Assembly: GCA_036985715.1 (NCBI GenBank)
Contig: BTQE01000077.1
Location: 1 to 15,664, forward strand
Length of the DNA stretch: 15,664 nucleotides
Reading direction: 5' to 3'
DNA from: SMXL01 sp036985715
Lineage (GTDB): Bacteria; Bacteroidota; Rhodothermia; Rhodothermales; UBA10348
The position numbers were made by a program, and so were the translations under genes. Of the stretch, positions 7,020-15,438 are shown piece after piece. The stretch's first letter is position 1. Each line of letters starts with the position of its first letter. Below the pieces are notes generated by a model that was not told where the DNA came from, did no database searches, and saw only the letters and a program-made list of their open reading frames with translations.

Positions 7020-8339
7020 ATGAAACGTCTTTTATTATTTGGAATTATTGCGCTGACAGCTGCTTCAATTGTTGCGCCGGTATCGGCCCAATGGACACCC
7101 GAAAAGCCGGGAAGTGATAACATTGATGTCCTCGGTCACCTACCACTCGGCCCGCGGATCAGCCTGGCCGACCTGGAGATAGAGCAGGAAATGAGTCGGC
7201 CTTACGCCTACGTGGCACGTGTCCGATACGGCCCGGAATCACCGCGAGGTACGGATATCATCGATCTTTCGGATCCTTCAAACCCCCGTGTGATCTACGA
7301 GTGGCGCATCGAAGAGGACGACCTGCATGTGGGTACAGGCGGGATGGATGTGAAGTATTTCAAGTGGCAGGGCCGATACTATATCGTGCAATCTCTCCAA
7401 TTCCGATCAGCCGGACCAGATAGCGATTTGGGCGCCGTCGTTCTCGACGTGACGGGGCTTCCGGATCCCTCGACGGTTCGCGAAGTGGCGCGAATTCGCG
7501 AGCCCGGGCTTCCAGGTGGCTTCCACAACATCTTTATCTATAAGCATTCGAACGGTCGGGTTTTGCTGGTGACCACCATTTCGGGAGCGGGCAGTAATGT
7601 TTACGATCTCGGCCGTGTAGTCAGCGGCGATCTGGAAAACGCACTGGTCGGCAACATTCCCGTCCCGGCCGAGAATCCGAATGCAAGCTACCATGACTTC
7701 TATCTGGGATTTCATCCGGATACCGGTCAGGACCGATTTTACGGCGGGGGAACGGACGGCTACTACATCTATGACGTCTCCGACATCGAGAATCCCATAC
7801 TCAAAATCTCCCTTACTGGAATCAGCGGCGTGAGACGCGGTCATACGTTTACACCTGGTCCCAACGGACGATATGTGATCGCTGAGACGGAGTACCGATA
7901 TGCCCCCTTAAGGATCTTCGACCTCCAGCCGGCCCTCGACGGCGACGTCTCGAATATTTCCCAACCCATCTCTGCCTGGACGGCCGATTGGCAAAACCTT
8001 ACACATAACCACGAAGTCCGCTGGCCATACGTTTTTGTTTCTGGCTATCACGATGGGCTGCAGATTTTCAGCTTACTCGATCCGACGAATCCTCAGACAG
8101 TCGGGTACTACGACACGTTTTCCGGCTCAACGAACGACGGAATCATGGGAGGAGTTGGTAACGGTGCCTTTGGCGTGGACGTGCGTAACGCAGACGGGCT
8201 TATCATCATTTCTGACATGACGACCGGTTTCTGGACCTTCAAGATGGAAGGATTCAATGGTTGGAACGGTGCGAATTGGGGTGTTCCAGACGTGTCGAGC
8301 GCGCAGAAATGGGATGACGAAGACGAAGGAACGAACTGA
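7020..8339 (+). CDS. Secreted LVIVD-repeat beta-propeller protein
   Basis: This is a 439-residue exported protein. A signal peptide covers about residues 1-23 (basic MKR, hydrophobic core, cleavage after VSA). The mature part has repeated 'Y(V)YV-x-DI-DLSDPSNP' units: TDIIDLSDPSNPRVI, YYIYDVSDIENPIL and LQIFSLLDPTNPQTV. This is the signature of LVIVD repeats, which form beta-propellers in extracellular or periplasmic proteins. Several conserved histidines (GGFHN, SYHDF, RGHTF, NHEVRW) could line a site, but no function is known to me. The C-terminus is acidic (KWDDEDEGTN). GGAG at 7010-7013 precedes the ATG by 6 nt. It is separated by 155 nt from the Rieske gene and converges on the ABC exporter, so it is probably transcribed alone. 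Confidence 0.8.
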   Translation: MKRLLLFGIIALTAASIVAPVSAQWTPEKPGSDNIDVLGHLPLGPRISLADLEIEQEMSRPYAYVARVRYGPESPRGTDIIDLSDPSNPRVIYEWRIEEDDLHVGTGGMDVKYFKWQGRYYIVQSLQFRSAGPDSDLGAVVLDVTGLPDPSTVREVARIREPGLPGGFHNIFIYKHSNGRVLLVTTISGAGSNVYDLGRVVSGDLENALVGNIPVPAENPNASYHDFYLGFHPDTGQDRFYGGGTDGYYIYDVSDIENPILKISLTGISGVRRGHTFTPGPNGRYVIAETEYRYAPLRIFDLQPALDGDVSNISQPISAWTADWQNLTHNHEVRWPYVFVSGYHDGLQIFSLLDPTNPQTVGYYDTFSGSTNDGIMGGVGNGAFGVDVRNADGLIIISDMTTGFWTFKMEGFNGWNGANWGVPDVSSAQKWDDEDEGTN

Positions 8340-8388
8340 CCGGACCGATCAGGCGTTTTCTCGCGGAGGCCATTTGGAGCTGCGATTC

Positions 8389-10203
8389 CTAAGCCTGGGT
8401 AGTCAGATAGTCCTCACCCGGGTTGATAAAAAGATTTTCCTCCCAGGTGTATTGGTGATCGTGAAGTTCCTTGTACCGCCCTCCAGCCGCCATCAGCGAG
8501 GCGTGAGTGCCTTGCTCCAGGATCTGTCCCTCTTCTATTACGAGAATCTGATCTGCACTTCGAATCGTGGAAAGACGGTGGGCAATGACGAACGTCGTTC
8601 GCCCTTCTCGAAGACTACGAAAGCCCGCCTGTATGAGCGCTTCACTCTCGCTGTCCAGGCTGGACGTGGCTTCGTCCAGAATCAGGATTCTCGGATCTGC
8701 GAGTATGGCCCGCGCTATGGCCACGCGTTGACGCTCGCCTCCCGAGAGTTTGACACCCCGCTCGCCCACGACCGTATCATAGCCGTCCGGAAATTTCATC
8801 ACGAAGTCATGACAATGTGCGAGACGGCCGACCCGTTCGACTTCTTCCGGCGTCGCATTCGGGCTTGCAAATCGGATATTGTCCGATACCGTTCCGTCAA
8901 ACAGAAAATTTTCCTGTAGGACGACACCCAGGAATTTGCGATAGTCTTTCAGTTTCGCTTCGCCCAGTTTTTGACCGTCAACGAGAACGCTCCCGGAGGT
9001 TGGACGGTGAAATGCCATCACCAGATTGGCAAGTGTGCTCTTACCCGATCCACTCGATCCGACGAGAGCAGTAGTCGAACCGGCCGGGGCTGTGAACGAG
9101 ATGCCGTTCAGAACCGGGATGTCTTCTTCATAGGCGAAGTGCACGTGATCGAACACGATTTCACCCTTGATGTCGTCGAGAGGCTCGCGATTCTCGTCTT
9201 CCTCGTCCTCCGTAACGTTTGCGAGTAGTTCCCGGATACGATCCAACCCGGCAAAGGCCTCGGACACCTGTGTCCCGATCGAGGCGATCTGTACAATCGG
9301 TGCCGCCAGAAGTCCGATCAGGAAGACGTACATCACGAAGTCACCAAGAGTCATCGTACCATCGATTATGGCGCGGCCTCCCACAACAATCATTACGATT
9401 CCGACGCTTCCGATAACGAGACCGGCAAACGTCGAAATGGCCGATACACCGGTAATGGATTTCTTCACATTCATGAACAAACGCGAGATGCCGTCGGAGA
9501 ACACGTTTTGTTCACGTTCCTCCACGCCATAGGCCTTGACGATCCGGATACCATTGAGCGTCTCGTTGAGCCGGCCCGTGACCTCGGCATTGATTTCGCC
9601 TCGTTCTCTGAAAATGGGCCGAAGCCGACTGAAAGCCAGGGCCATCCCCGCTCCAAAGACGAGGAGGAGTCCAAGAGTAACAGACGTCAGTTTCCAATTC
9701 AGATAGAAAAGAGCAGCCATAGCGATTAGAGACGTGAAAAGACCACCGACGAGCTGTACGATACCCGTGCCGACCAAATTTCGGATGCCGGTGGCGTCGG
9801 TCATTACGCGAGAGATCAACTCCCCCGTTTTCGTCTCATCAAAATACCGTATGGGGAGCCTGGTCACGTGTGCCTGAACTCTTCGGCGCATATCCATGAT
9901 GGCACTCTGCGCGGTGACACTGATGACCTGTGAGAGCGCAAACGTGGTTACCGCCCCGATGAGCGTAGCTCCACCTACCGCGGCCGCCAACCAGATCAGC
10001 CGGTCGGGCCGACTCTCGCCGATAATGTTATCGATCAGATACTTTGAACCCGCAGGTAGGACAAAGCCGCTCAGCCGGTTGATTATCATTAAAAAGAAAC
10101 CAATCGTTAATTTTCCACGATGTGTCCACATGACCGTGCGGGCTTCACGCCACGTCGCAGACTTTCGAAGCGGGTTGGGTTTCTTGACGGGTTTATCGGA
10201 CAT
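8389..10203 (-). CDS. ABC transporter, fused permease/ATPase (MsbA-like exporter)
   Basis: This is a 604-residue half-transporter of the exporter type, working as a homo- or heterodimer in the inner membrane. The transmembrane domain covers about 30-325 with six predicted helices. The ATPase domain (about 348-585) is complete: Walker A GSSGSGKS (382-389), Q-loop Q430, signature LSGGERQR (486-493), Walker B ILILDE (506-511), D-loop SSLD and switch H542. All catalytic residues are present. Family members move lipids, lipid A precursors, peptides or drugs; the domain order and length fit MsbA/lipid exporters, but the substrate cannot be read from sequence. It has no same-strand neighbour. Its 3' end converges on the LVIVD gene with a 49-nt gap. 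The upstream region carries two exact 10-bp direct repeats. Confidence 0.93.
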   Translation of the reverse strand: MSDKPVKKPNPLRKSATWREARTVMWTHRGKLTIGFFLMIINRLSGFVLPAGSKYLIDNIIGESRPDRLIWLAAAVGGATLIGAVTTFALSQVISVTAQSAIMDMRRRVQAHVTRLPIRYFDETKTGELISRVMTDATGIRNLVGTGIVQLVGGLFTSLIAMAALFYLNWKLTSVTLGLLLVFGAGMALAFSRLRPIFRERGEINAEVTGRLNETLNGIRIVKAYGVEEREQNVFSDGISRLFMNVKKSITGVSAISTFAGLVIGSVGIVMIVVGGRAIIDGTMTLGDFVMYVFLIGLLAAPIVQIASIGTQVSEAFAGLDRIRELLANVTEDEEDENREPLDDIKGEIVFDHVHFAYEEDIPVLNGISFTAPAGSTTALVGSSGSGKSTLANLVMAFHRPTSGSVLVDGQKLGEAKLKDYRKFLGVVLQENFLFDGTVSDNIRFASPNATPEEVERVGRLAHCHDFVMKFPDGYDTVVGERGVKLSGGERQRVAIARAILADPRILILDEATSSLDSESEALIQAGFRSLREGRTTFVIAHRLSTIRSADQILVIEEGQILEQGTHASLMAAGGRYKELHDHQYTWEENLFINPGEDYLTTQA

Positions 10204-10221
10204 GCTGCTAGCAGGAGACTC

Positions 10222-10270
10222 CGTTAATGATACGACAAATGGATTGGAAACTGCCTGCCACGTTAATGAT
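10222..10270. repeat. Pair of 10-bp direct repeats upstream of the ABC exporter
   Basis: CGTTAATGAT occurs at 10222-10231 and exactly again at 10261-10270, 39 bp apart start to start. Read toward the exporter they are ATCATTAACG, the nearer one 18 bp before its ATG. They could be operator or promoter elements. A similar CGTTAATG lies at 6911-6918, upstream of the LVIVD gene. The element is AT-rich and short, so coincidence is possible. Confidence 0.35.
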
Positions 10271-10395
10271 GCACGAATGATCCATACATATCATAATCGA
10301 GAATAGTTGGATCGTTTGAAGAGCTCCATATTTTTTCCGCAACCAACCGAACCCTTCGCCTGGATTTGACCTCTTTAGATTTGACGTCCAACAGA

Positions 10396-10761
10396 ATGAG
10401 TGAACGCGAACAAATAGTTATTGTACTCAAGGCCCAGAGCGGGGACCGCGATGCGCTGGATCGCCTGTTCAGGACCCGCTCTTCAGGTGCGTCCAGCCGC
10501 TCCGTTCTGGTGTTTCACTATACGGAAGACCTCACGGTGCCTGAAGTGGCAGCGATTCTTGGCATTCCACTCGGCACGTGGGAAACGCGGATTTCCATCT
10601 ACTTTACGGCGATACGGAATCTACTGTTCGGGCTGAGATCTCGACCACTTCCACAGGCAGCATTCTCACATTTTCCAGGATCGCCGCATAGATTGCTTTC
10701 TTTCCTTTGGCCATTCGCTAGTCGAGGTCCTCGAAATAGGAAAAGATTTCGAGCCGGTTAA
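10396..10761 (+). pseudogene. ECF sigma factor remnant with most of region 2 deleted
   Basis: The start MSEREQ...VLKAQSGDRDALDRLFR matches the beginning of sigma region 2 in short ECF sigma factors often found beside kinases of this class. After about residue 26 it jumps, via a Ser-rich stretch, directly to region 4: SVLVFHYTEDLTVPEVAAILGIPLGTWETRI, ending AIRNLLFG. Roughly 90-100 residues, including the -10 and core-binding parts, are missing. The helix-turn-helix is also altered: the usual GTVKSR is GTWETR. Beyond about residue 80 (10635) the frame reads unlike any sigma factor and runs into the convergent kinase gene, so the original stop may be lost too. There is no Shine-Dalgarno. It should not work as a sigma factor. 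Opposite it, an unrecognised 36-codon frame lies at 10604-10714 on the minus strand. Confidence 0.6.
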
Positions 10762-13388
10762 TCGTCCAGATCGATCACCCAGATGTCACTCTGCGTTTCT
10801 CTCAGCGTGTAGTATAGCGCGTCGGTTCCGACAGCGAAATGGTCGAAGCCGGGGAGTTCGTCGTCATAACGAATGACCAGCTGCGGGCTCCCTCCGGTTA
10901 CCGGAACGGACCAGATTCCTTCTCCTACTTGACTCTCCGTGGCCAACACATACACCCTCATCCCATCCAGAGACCAGGCAGGCGATCTCATGGCCAGGTT
11001 CTCATTCGGGATCAATAGGTCTGAGATGCCCTCATCCAGGTGTCTCAGGTATAGATTGCCATCATCCAGATATGCGACAAGATCCGCCGTCGGAGACCAG
11101 CGAATATTGAAGTTATTTCCATCGAACGAAAACAGTACCTCACCGGCGGACCACGTATCGCCGGTCTTTCGCTCTGCGACCACGAATTCAATTAATTGGC
11201 CGTTGTTTCTCGGAAATCCCAGTTTGTCCTTTTCGGGAGACCAGGTCGGAAATCGTTCGTGAGCGGGCCGGCGAGATACTGGAGAAACAGAAAGAACGTC
11301 GAGCGAAACGGTGTACACATTTCGAATCCCGTCATCAAAGCGATGAAAAGCGAGTTCGTCGCCATCTGGAGACCACGAGTAAACAAAATTGGGTCCTGAG
11401 CCCGTCGTGATTTGTTGAGGATTACCTCCATCAGCGGGCATTTTAAATATGTGCGTTTCGCCCCGAATATTTGAATCATATGCCAGCCACGAACCATCGG
11501 GAGAAAGAAACACCCCTTCGATAATCTGGTTTCCGGTAGTTACCGGGGTCGCGTCGGAAGCCGAGGCAACTACGCCCGGTCGAAGCGGGGATCTCCAGAT
11601 ATTCTGATCGTACTCGAATTGCCCGGCCACGATCTGGGAGCCATCCCTGGAAATGCGAACAGAGTGCAGGTTTAGCCCAGTGGTGACCCGATAGGGTGGT
11701 CCAATCGCCAATCCAGACTTCGACACTCGTTGAATTCGAACATCAGCACCGCCTCCCGCGGTCGAAACAAAAACGATTCCCAGGCCATCTGGAGTCCACA
11801 CGGGGCTCATATCCATCGACGAACCCGAAGTCAGACGAGTGGCTGATCCGTCTTCTGTACTAACGATCCAGATCGTCGAATTAGCGACGTTTAGAGCGTT
11901 CCTGGCGTAATCATCGTTTCCGGAGATGACAGCGATATATCGACCGTTGGGAGACCATGAAGGCGAGTGTGGCTCTTGCACGGAAGCCAGCGCGGTCCGC
12001 CGGCCCGTTTCGAGATTTATCACAAAGAGGGAATCATCGAACGACGTAAATGCGATTTCGTTACCCGTCGGCGACCAGGATGGGAATTCCAGGTCTGCTT
12101 CTCCCGGTCTGGGTCGGACAATCGGCCGGGGAACCCCGCCCAGTGCTTCAACGGAGAAAATCGAACCTTCAGATTCAAATAGAATTTGAGAACCGTCCGG
12201 CGAATAGGAAGGCGTGCGCTGCTCACCCTCAAAACCGGAGACGAATTTTTGGGCGGGTCCTCCTTCGATTGAACGGTAATACAGCTCGTGCTTACCATTC
12301 GAAATACCCGCATAAACAACCCGGTCCCCGTTTGGGTGTATGGAAGGCCACATTTCAAGCATGGGCTCGACCGTGAGTCTTTGAATAGACTTGGCATGAA
12401 GATGAGAACGCTCTCTATTGGGTACGAGGAGTAGAAACATCGCTGCCGTAATGAGAGCGCCGAGTGCAACCCCGCCAACGATCAGCCATCTCGGTCGAGT
12501 CGAAGAGGCAATCGGTTCGCCGGTCACCATGGAAGTCTGGCTGGTCACCTTCGTCAGATCGATTCCGCCCAGATCCGCAATCAAATCATCCGCATGCTGA
12601 TATCGCCGTTCGAGGTCTTTCGCCAGGCACTTGGAAACGACCCGCTCGAGCTCCATCGGTACGCCGGTTCTGAGCGCGGTGAGGGGTTCCGGATCCTCAT
12701 TCAGGATTCCGTAAACCACGGCTTGCTCGTACTCAGCACCAAAGGGGAGTTGACCGCTTATCAATTCGTAGAGGACGACACCGAGGGACCAGAGATCAGT
12801 TCGGAGATCCACCTCTTCCACTCGGGCCTGCTGAGGGCTCATGTAGGAGACCGTACCCAGCGTCGAGCCCATTCGAGTGAGTTTGGTAGATTGGGCCGTC
12901 TTGGCCAGCCCGAAATCGAGCACTTTGGCTTTCCCGTCAGTGGTCAGAATCACGTTCGCAGACTTGATATCGCGGTGGACGATATCCTTTTTGTGTGCCG
13001 CATCCAGCGCGCCCGCGATATCTGACGCGATACGGATTGCCTCTTTCAGCTTTAACGGGCCCGATTTCAGGCGCGCCTCCAGGGATTCCCCCTCAATAAA
13101 CTCCATGGCGATAAAGAGGCGGGCGTCACTCCCATCTTCGGCGCCCTCGGGAACAGCCTCGTCAATCGCGAAAACTGTAGCAATGTTCGGATGACTCAGC
13201 TGCGCCGCAGCACGAGCTTCACGATAAAACCGGGCTCGGTCATCCTCGCTGGCAAGAATATTGGTCGGCAGGACCTTAACGGCGACGGTGCGGTGCAGCT
13301 TCGTGTCCTCAGCCTTATAGACGATCCCCATTCCGCCTCGGCCTAGTTCTTCGAGGATTTTGAAGTGGGATAGCGTTTTGCCGATCAT
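10758..13388 (-). CDS. Ser/Thr protein kinase with transmembrane helix and PD40/TolB-like double propeller
   Basis: This is an 876-residue membrane receptor kinase. The cytosolic kinase domain (about 9-275) has GRGGMG, K38, HRD with D140 and DFG with D158. One membrane helix lies at about 301-323, and the outside part holds about eleven PD40 motifs (such as PSYSPDG, PSWSPTG, PSWSPNG, PVWTPDG, SWSPDG), enough for two propellers. The activation segment reads YMSPQQAR, so the usual APE-type Glu is Gln (Q186), which may weaken the kinase. I chose ATG 13388 because it gives the same MIGKTLSHFK start as the first kinase; a TTG at 13415 would add nine residues. The kinase part closely matches that at 939-2402, but the propellers differ. 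It probably senses an extracytoplasmic or envelope cue, which is inference. Confidence 0.9.
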   Translation of the reverse strand: MIGKTLSHFKILEELGRGGMGIVYKAEDTKLHRTVAVKVLPTNILASEDDRARFYREARAAAQLSHPNIATVFAIDEAVPEGAEDGSDARLFIAMEFIEGESLEARLKSGPLKLKEAIRIASDIAGALDAAHKKDIVHRDIKSANVILTTDGKAKVLDFGLAKTAQSTKLTRMGSTLGTVSYMSPQQARVEEVDLRTDLWSLGVVLYELISGQLPFGAEYEQAVVYGILNEDPEPLTALRTGVPMELERVVSKCLAKDLERRYQHADDLIADLGGIDLTKVTSQTSMVTGEPIASSTRPRWLIVGGVALGALITAAMFLLLVPNRERSHLHAKSIQRLTVEPMLEMWPSIHPNGDRVVYAGISNGKHELYYRSIEGGPAQKFVSGFEGEQRTPSYSPDGSQILFESEGSIFSVEALGGVPRPIVRPRPGEADLEFPSWSPTGNEIAFTSFDDSLFVINLETGRRTALASVQEPHSPSWSPNGRYIAVISGNDDYARNALNVANSTIWIVSTEDGSATRLTSGSSMDMSPVWTPDGLGIVFVSTAGGGADVRIQRVSKSGLAIGPPYRVTTGLNLHSVRISRDGSQIVAGQFEYDQNIWRSPLRPGVVASASDATPVTTGNQIIEGVFLSPDGSWLAYDSNIRGETHIFKMPADGGNPQQITTGSGPNFVYSWSPDGDELAFHRFDDGIRNVYTVSLDVLSVSPVSRRPAHERFPTWSPEKDKLGFPRNNGQLIEFVVAERKTGDTWSAGEVLFSFDGNNFNIRWSPTADLVAYLDDGNLYLRHLDEGISDLLIPNENLAMRSPAWSLDGMRVYVLATESQVGEGIWSVPVTGGSPQLVIRYDDELPGFDHFAVGTDALYYTLRETQSDIWVIDLDD

Positions 13389-13667
13389 CGCGAAAGGGGA
13401 GGGTGTGAACCTCAAGAAACGAGGATTATCCTAGAATTACAAAGTCACTCAGAACACGATCTACTTGGCGTGCGATTATGCTTGGTTGCGCAACGGCGCG
13501 CACGATGCTGTACGAAATGGTGTCTTAGGATTGATGCCCACCTTGCGGTTTCCGACCTTCTGGTGTTCCACTACGATTGGCGAAACAACCGGGACGACCG
13601 GATTGACCTCGTAAGAATCTCGCCAAACAGAGGGTTGTGTCTTTCCACTGAGTCCGGCAAAACTATC
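13389..13667. other. Divergent intergenic region between kinase and PAP2 gene
   Basis: This stretch must hold the promoters of both divergent genes. It contains a perfect 10-bp palindrome, GTTGCGCAAC, at 13485-13494. I see no convincing -35/-10 pair and no coding sequence I recognise, although one frame stays open from 13470 into the PAP2 gene. Confidence 0.35.
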
Positions 13668-14465
13668 GTGCCTAGCTATTCTATAAGACGGATCGGAATG
13701 TCGATTGCAGTAGCAACGATTGTTTTCGCATTCTTCAGTCTCGATGTCGCCGCGCAGGACCCTGGTCGATTTGGCCGCTGGCTGTCTGAGGATGCGGGAG
13801 CCTTCGTCCGCCAAGTGGGACCGCGACTCCCGCTATTTGCTGCCGGTGGGGCCGCATTTTTATTACCTACCTCGAACTTCGATCAAAACGGTCTGGATCG
13901 CATTCGGGCCGGCTATCAAGGCACGTGGGGAAACTATCTGAACGTTACGAATGAGCTGGGAGGTCCGCTCGTCCTAATCCCATTGATCGGAATTTTCGAG
14001 GCATCCCTATTTGCAGGAAATGAACGGTTTCAGGATGCCGCCTTTACGTCTCTTCAGTCCTGGCTCTTCGCAGGGACGTTGTCGACCCTCTTCAAATTTG
14101 CATTTGGAAGATACAGGCCGAACACGGGGTCTTCGCCCGATCACGTAGATATGTTTTCGGGCCACTCATCGTTTCCATCAGGGCATACGACCGCTGCGTT
14201 TGCCGTTTTCACACCTTGGGTTCTCTATTATCCCAAGGTGGCCACGTATGGTCTCTTCGTTCTGAGCGCTTCCACAGGAATCGCGCGAATTGCTCTCAAC
14301 AAGCACTGGCCAACCGACGTAATTGCTGGCGCGACACTCGGATTTTTTACAGCTCGATGGTTAGTGAAGCGCCACAGCGGTGCAGGCTCGAGTCCGCGCT
14401 CGACGATCACGCCCATTGTAGGACCGGAAGCCGCCGGCGTTCAGTTCAGCTATCGTTTTCGTTGA
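13668..14465 (+). CDS. Exported PAP2-family phosphatase
   Basis: This is a type 2 phosphatidic acid phosphatase/haloperoxidase-fold enzyme, expected to remove phosphate from lipids such as phosphatidate, undecaprenyl pyrophosphate or lipid A. All three motifs are visible: K-x6-RP in KFAFGRYRP, PSGH in SSFPSGHTT, and R-x5-H-x3-D in RIALNKHWPTD. A signal peptide ends near DVAAQ, and several hydrophobic helices follow. The C-terminus (GVQFSYRFR) resembles a short amphipathic beta strand. The start is uncertain. GTG 13668 gives a basic n-region (SIRRIG) before the hydrophobic core and is preferred here. ATG 13698 (MSIAVATIVF) is the alternative; neither has a good Shine-Dalgarno. It ends 8 bp from the convergent aldo/keto reductase gene. 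Confidence 0.82.
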   Translation: MPSYSIRRIGMSIAVATIVFAFFSLDVAAQDPGRFGRWLSEDAGAFVRQVGPRLPLFAAGGAAFLLPTSNFDQNGLDRIRAGYQGTWGNYLNVTNELGGPLVLIPLIGIFEASLFAGNERFQDAAFTSLQSWLFAGTLSTLFKFAFGRYRPNTGSSPDHVDMFSGHSSFPSGHTTAAFAVFTPWVLYYPKVATYGLFVLSASTGIARIALNKHWPTDVIAGATLGFFTARWLVKRHSGAGSSPRSTITPIVGPEAAGVQFSYRFR

Positions 14466-14473
14466 TGACTCGG

Positions 14474-15427
14474 TTACAGAGCGTCGTAATATTCCTCCAT
14501 CCGTTTTCGAAGGCTAGCCGCAGGAAGCTCACCGGTCGCGGCACCCAGATTGTCTTCGAGATAGGCCATCTTATACGTCCCGGGAATCGCGCAGGTCACG
14601 GCCGGATGCGAAACGATGTATTTCAAGAAGAACTGGCCCCACGTCTTCGCGCCAAACTGGGATGCCCACTCCGGTAGTGGCCGATCACTCACAGCCCGAA
14701 AGAGTCGCCCACGGCCGTATGGCAAGTTAATCAGGACCGCCATACCCCGGTCCGCGGCAAGGGGCAATATGCGTTCGGCGGCTGTTCGATTCGCGAGCGA
14801 GTAATCCACCTGGATGAAATCGAGGTCTTCCGCTTCCATCATGGCGACAAAGTCCGTGTACTGACGATCCCTGGATGTGGTCGCGCCGATGTATCGGAAC
14901 CGCCCCTCCGCTTTCCACTCGCGCATGATCGGTAGCATTACCGTAGTGCCCACCAGGTTGTGGACCTGCATGAGATCAATGACGTCTGTTTTCAGCTTCC
15001 TGAAAGAGGTTTCCATTTCCAGGATTCCTTCCTCGACAGATGATTTCGCGACTTTGGTCGCAAGGAATAGTTGATCACGATTCCCCACATCAGCGACAAG
15101 ATCTCCGATCAAGCTTTCAGCCACTCCGCGACCATAGCTTGCTGCCGTGTCGATTAGCATGCCGCCCAATTTGGGAAGTTGTTCAATCACCTCCCGCCGC
15201 ACGATCATTTCCTCGTCGGTCACCTGTGCATCGAAATAACGGGCCGTGCCAATGCCTACGACTGGAATCAGCTCGCCAGAGGACGGAATCGGCTTGGAGA
15301 TGAGATCAGGCGTACTGGCGAACGCTGGAATGTAACCCAGTGCAAGTCCTGCACCCGCAACAGTGCCCATAACAGCGCCCGCTTTGAGTGCCTCACGTCT
15401 AGTCATTCCTTTCAGCAATTTTTTCAT
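14474..15427 (-). CDS. Aldo/keto reductase with Tat signal peptide
   Basis: This is a 317-residue oxidoreductase of the aldo/keto reductase TIM-barrel family, which normally reduces carbonyls with NAD(P)H. The catalytic tetrad is complete: D93 and Y98 (LIDTAASYG), K125 (FLATKV) and H156 (LMQVHNL). AIPGT near the C-terminus fits the cofactor-binding loop. The N-terminus MKKLLKGMTRREALKAG plus a hydrophobic stretch to AFA (about 37) is a twin-arginine signal, so a folded enzyme with bound cofactor would be exported. I chose ATG 15427 because GAGG (plus-strand 15436-15439) lies 8 nt upstream and the Tat signal starts there; a longer frame from 15601 would overlap the neighbouring gene. It follows the MFS gene by 11 nt, so the two are likely one operon. 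The physiological substrate is unknown. Confidence 0.9.
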   Translation of the reverse strand: MKKLLKGMTRREALKAGAVMGTVAGAGLALGYIPAFASTPDLISKPIPSSGELIPVVGIGTARYFDAQVTDEEMIVRREVIEQLPKLGGMLIDTAASYGRGVAESLIGDLVADVGNRDQLFLATKVAKSSVEEGILEMETSFRKLKTDVIDLMQVHNLVGTTVMLPIMREWKAEGRFRYIGATTSRDRQYTDFVAMMEAEDLDFIQVDYSLANRTAAERILPLAADRGMAVLINLPYGRGRLFRAVSDRPLPEWASQFGAKTWGQFFLKYIVSHPAVTCAIPGTYKMAYLEDNLGAATGELPAASLRKRMEEYYDAL

Positions 15428-15438
15428 GACCAATACCT

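Noticed and set aside
8257..8919. Plus-strand open frame of 220 codons
   Set aside because: It covers the LVIVD gene end and the reverse strand of the ABC ATPase domain. The translation has no family resemblance, while the opposite frame has every ABC motif.
10604..10714. Minus-strand 36-codon frame starting MAKGKKAIYAAILENV
   Set aside because: It looks mildly protein-like but has no clear ribosome binding site, overlaps the sigma remnant and matches no family I know.
10722..10734. TCGAGG-T-CCTCGA inverted repeat between convergent genes
   Set aside because: A one-base loop cannot form a normal hairpin and there is no T-run. As an operator it would sit in a 3' region.
13470..13667. N-terminal extension of the PAP2 protein
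   Set aside because: The added residues are Cys/Arg-rich and would bury the signal peptide. A start at 13668 or 13698 is more sensible.
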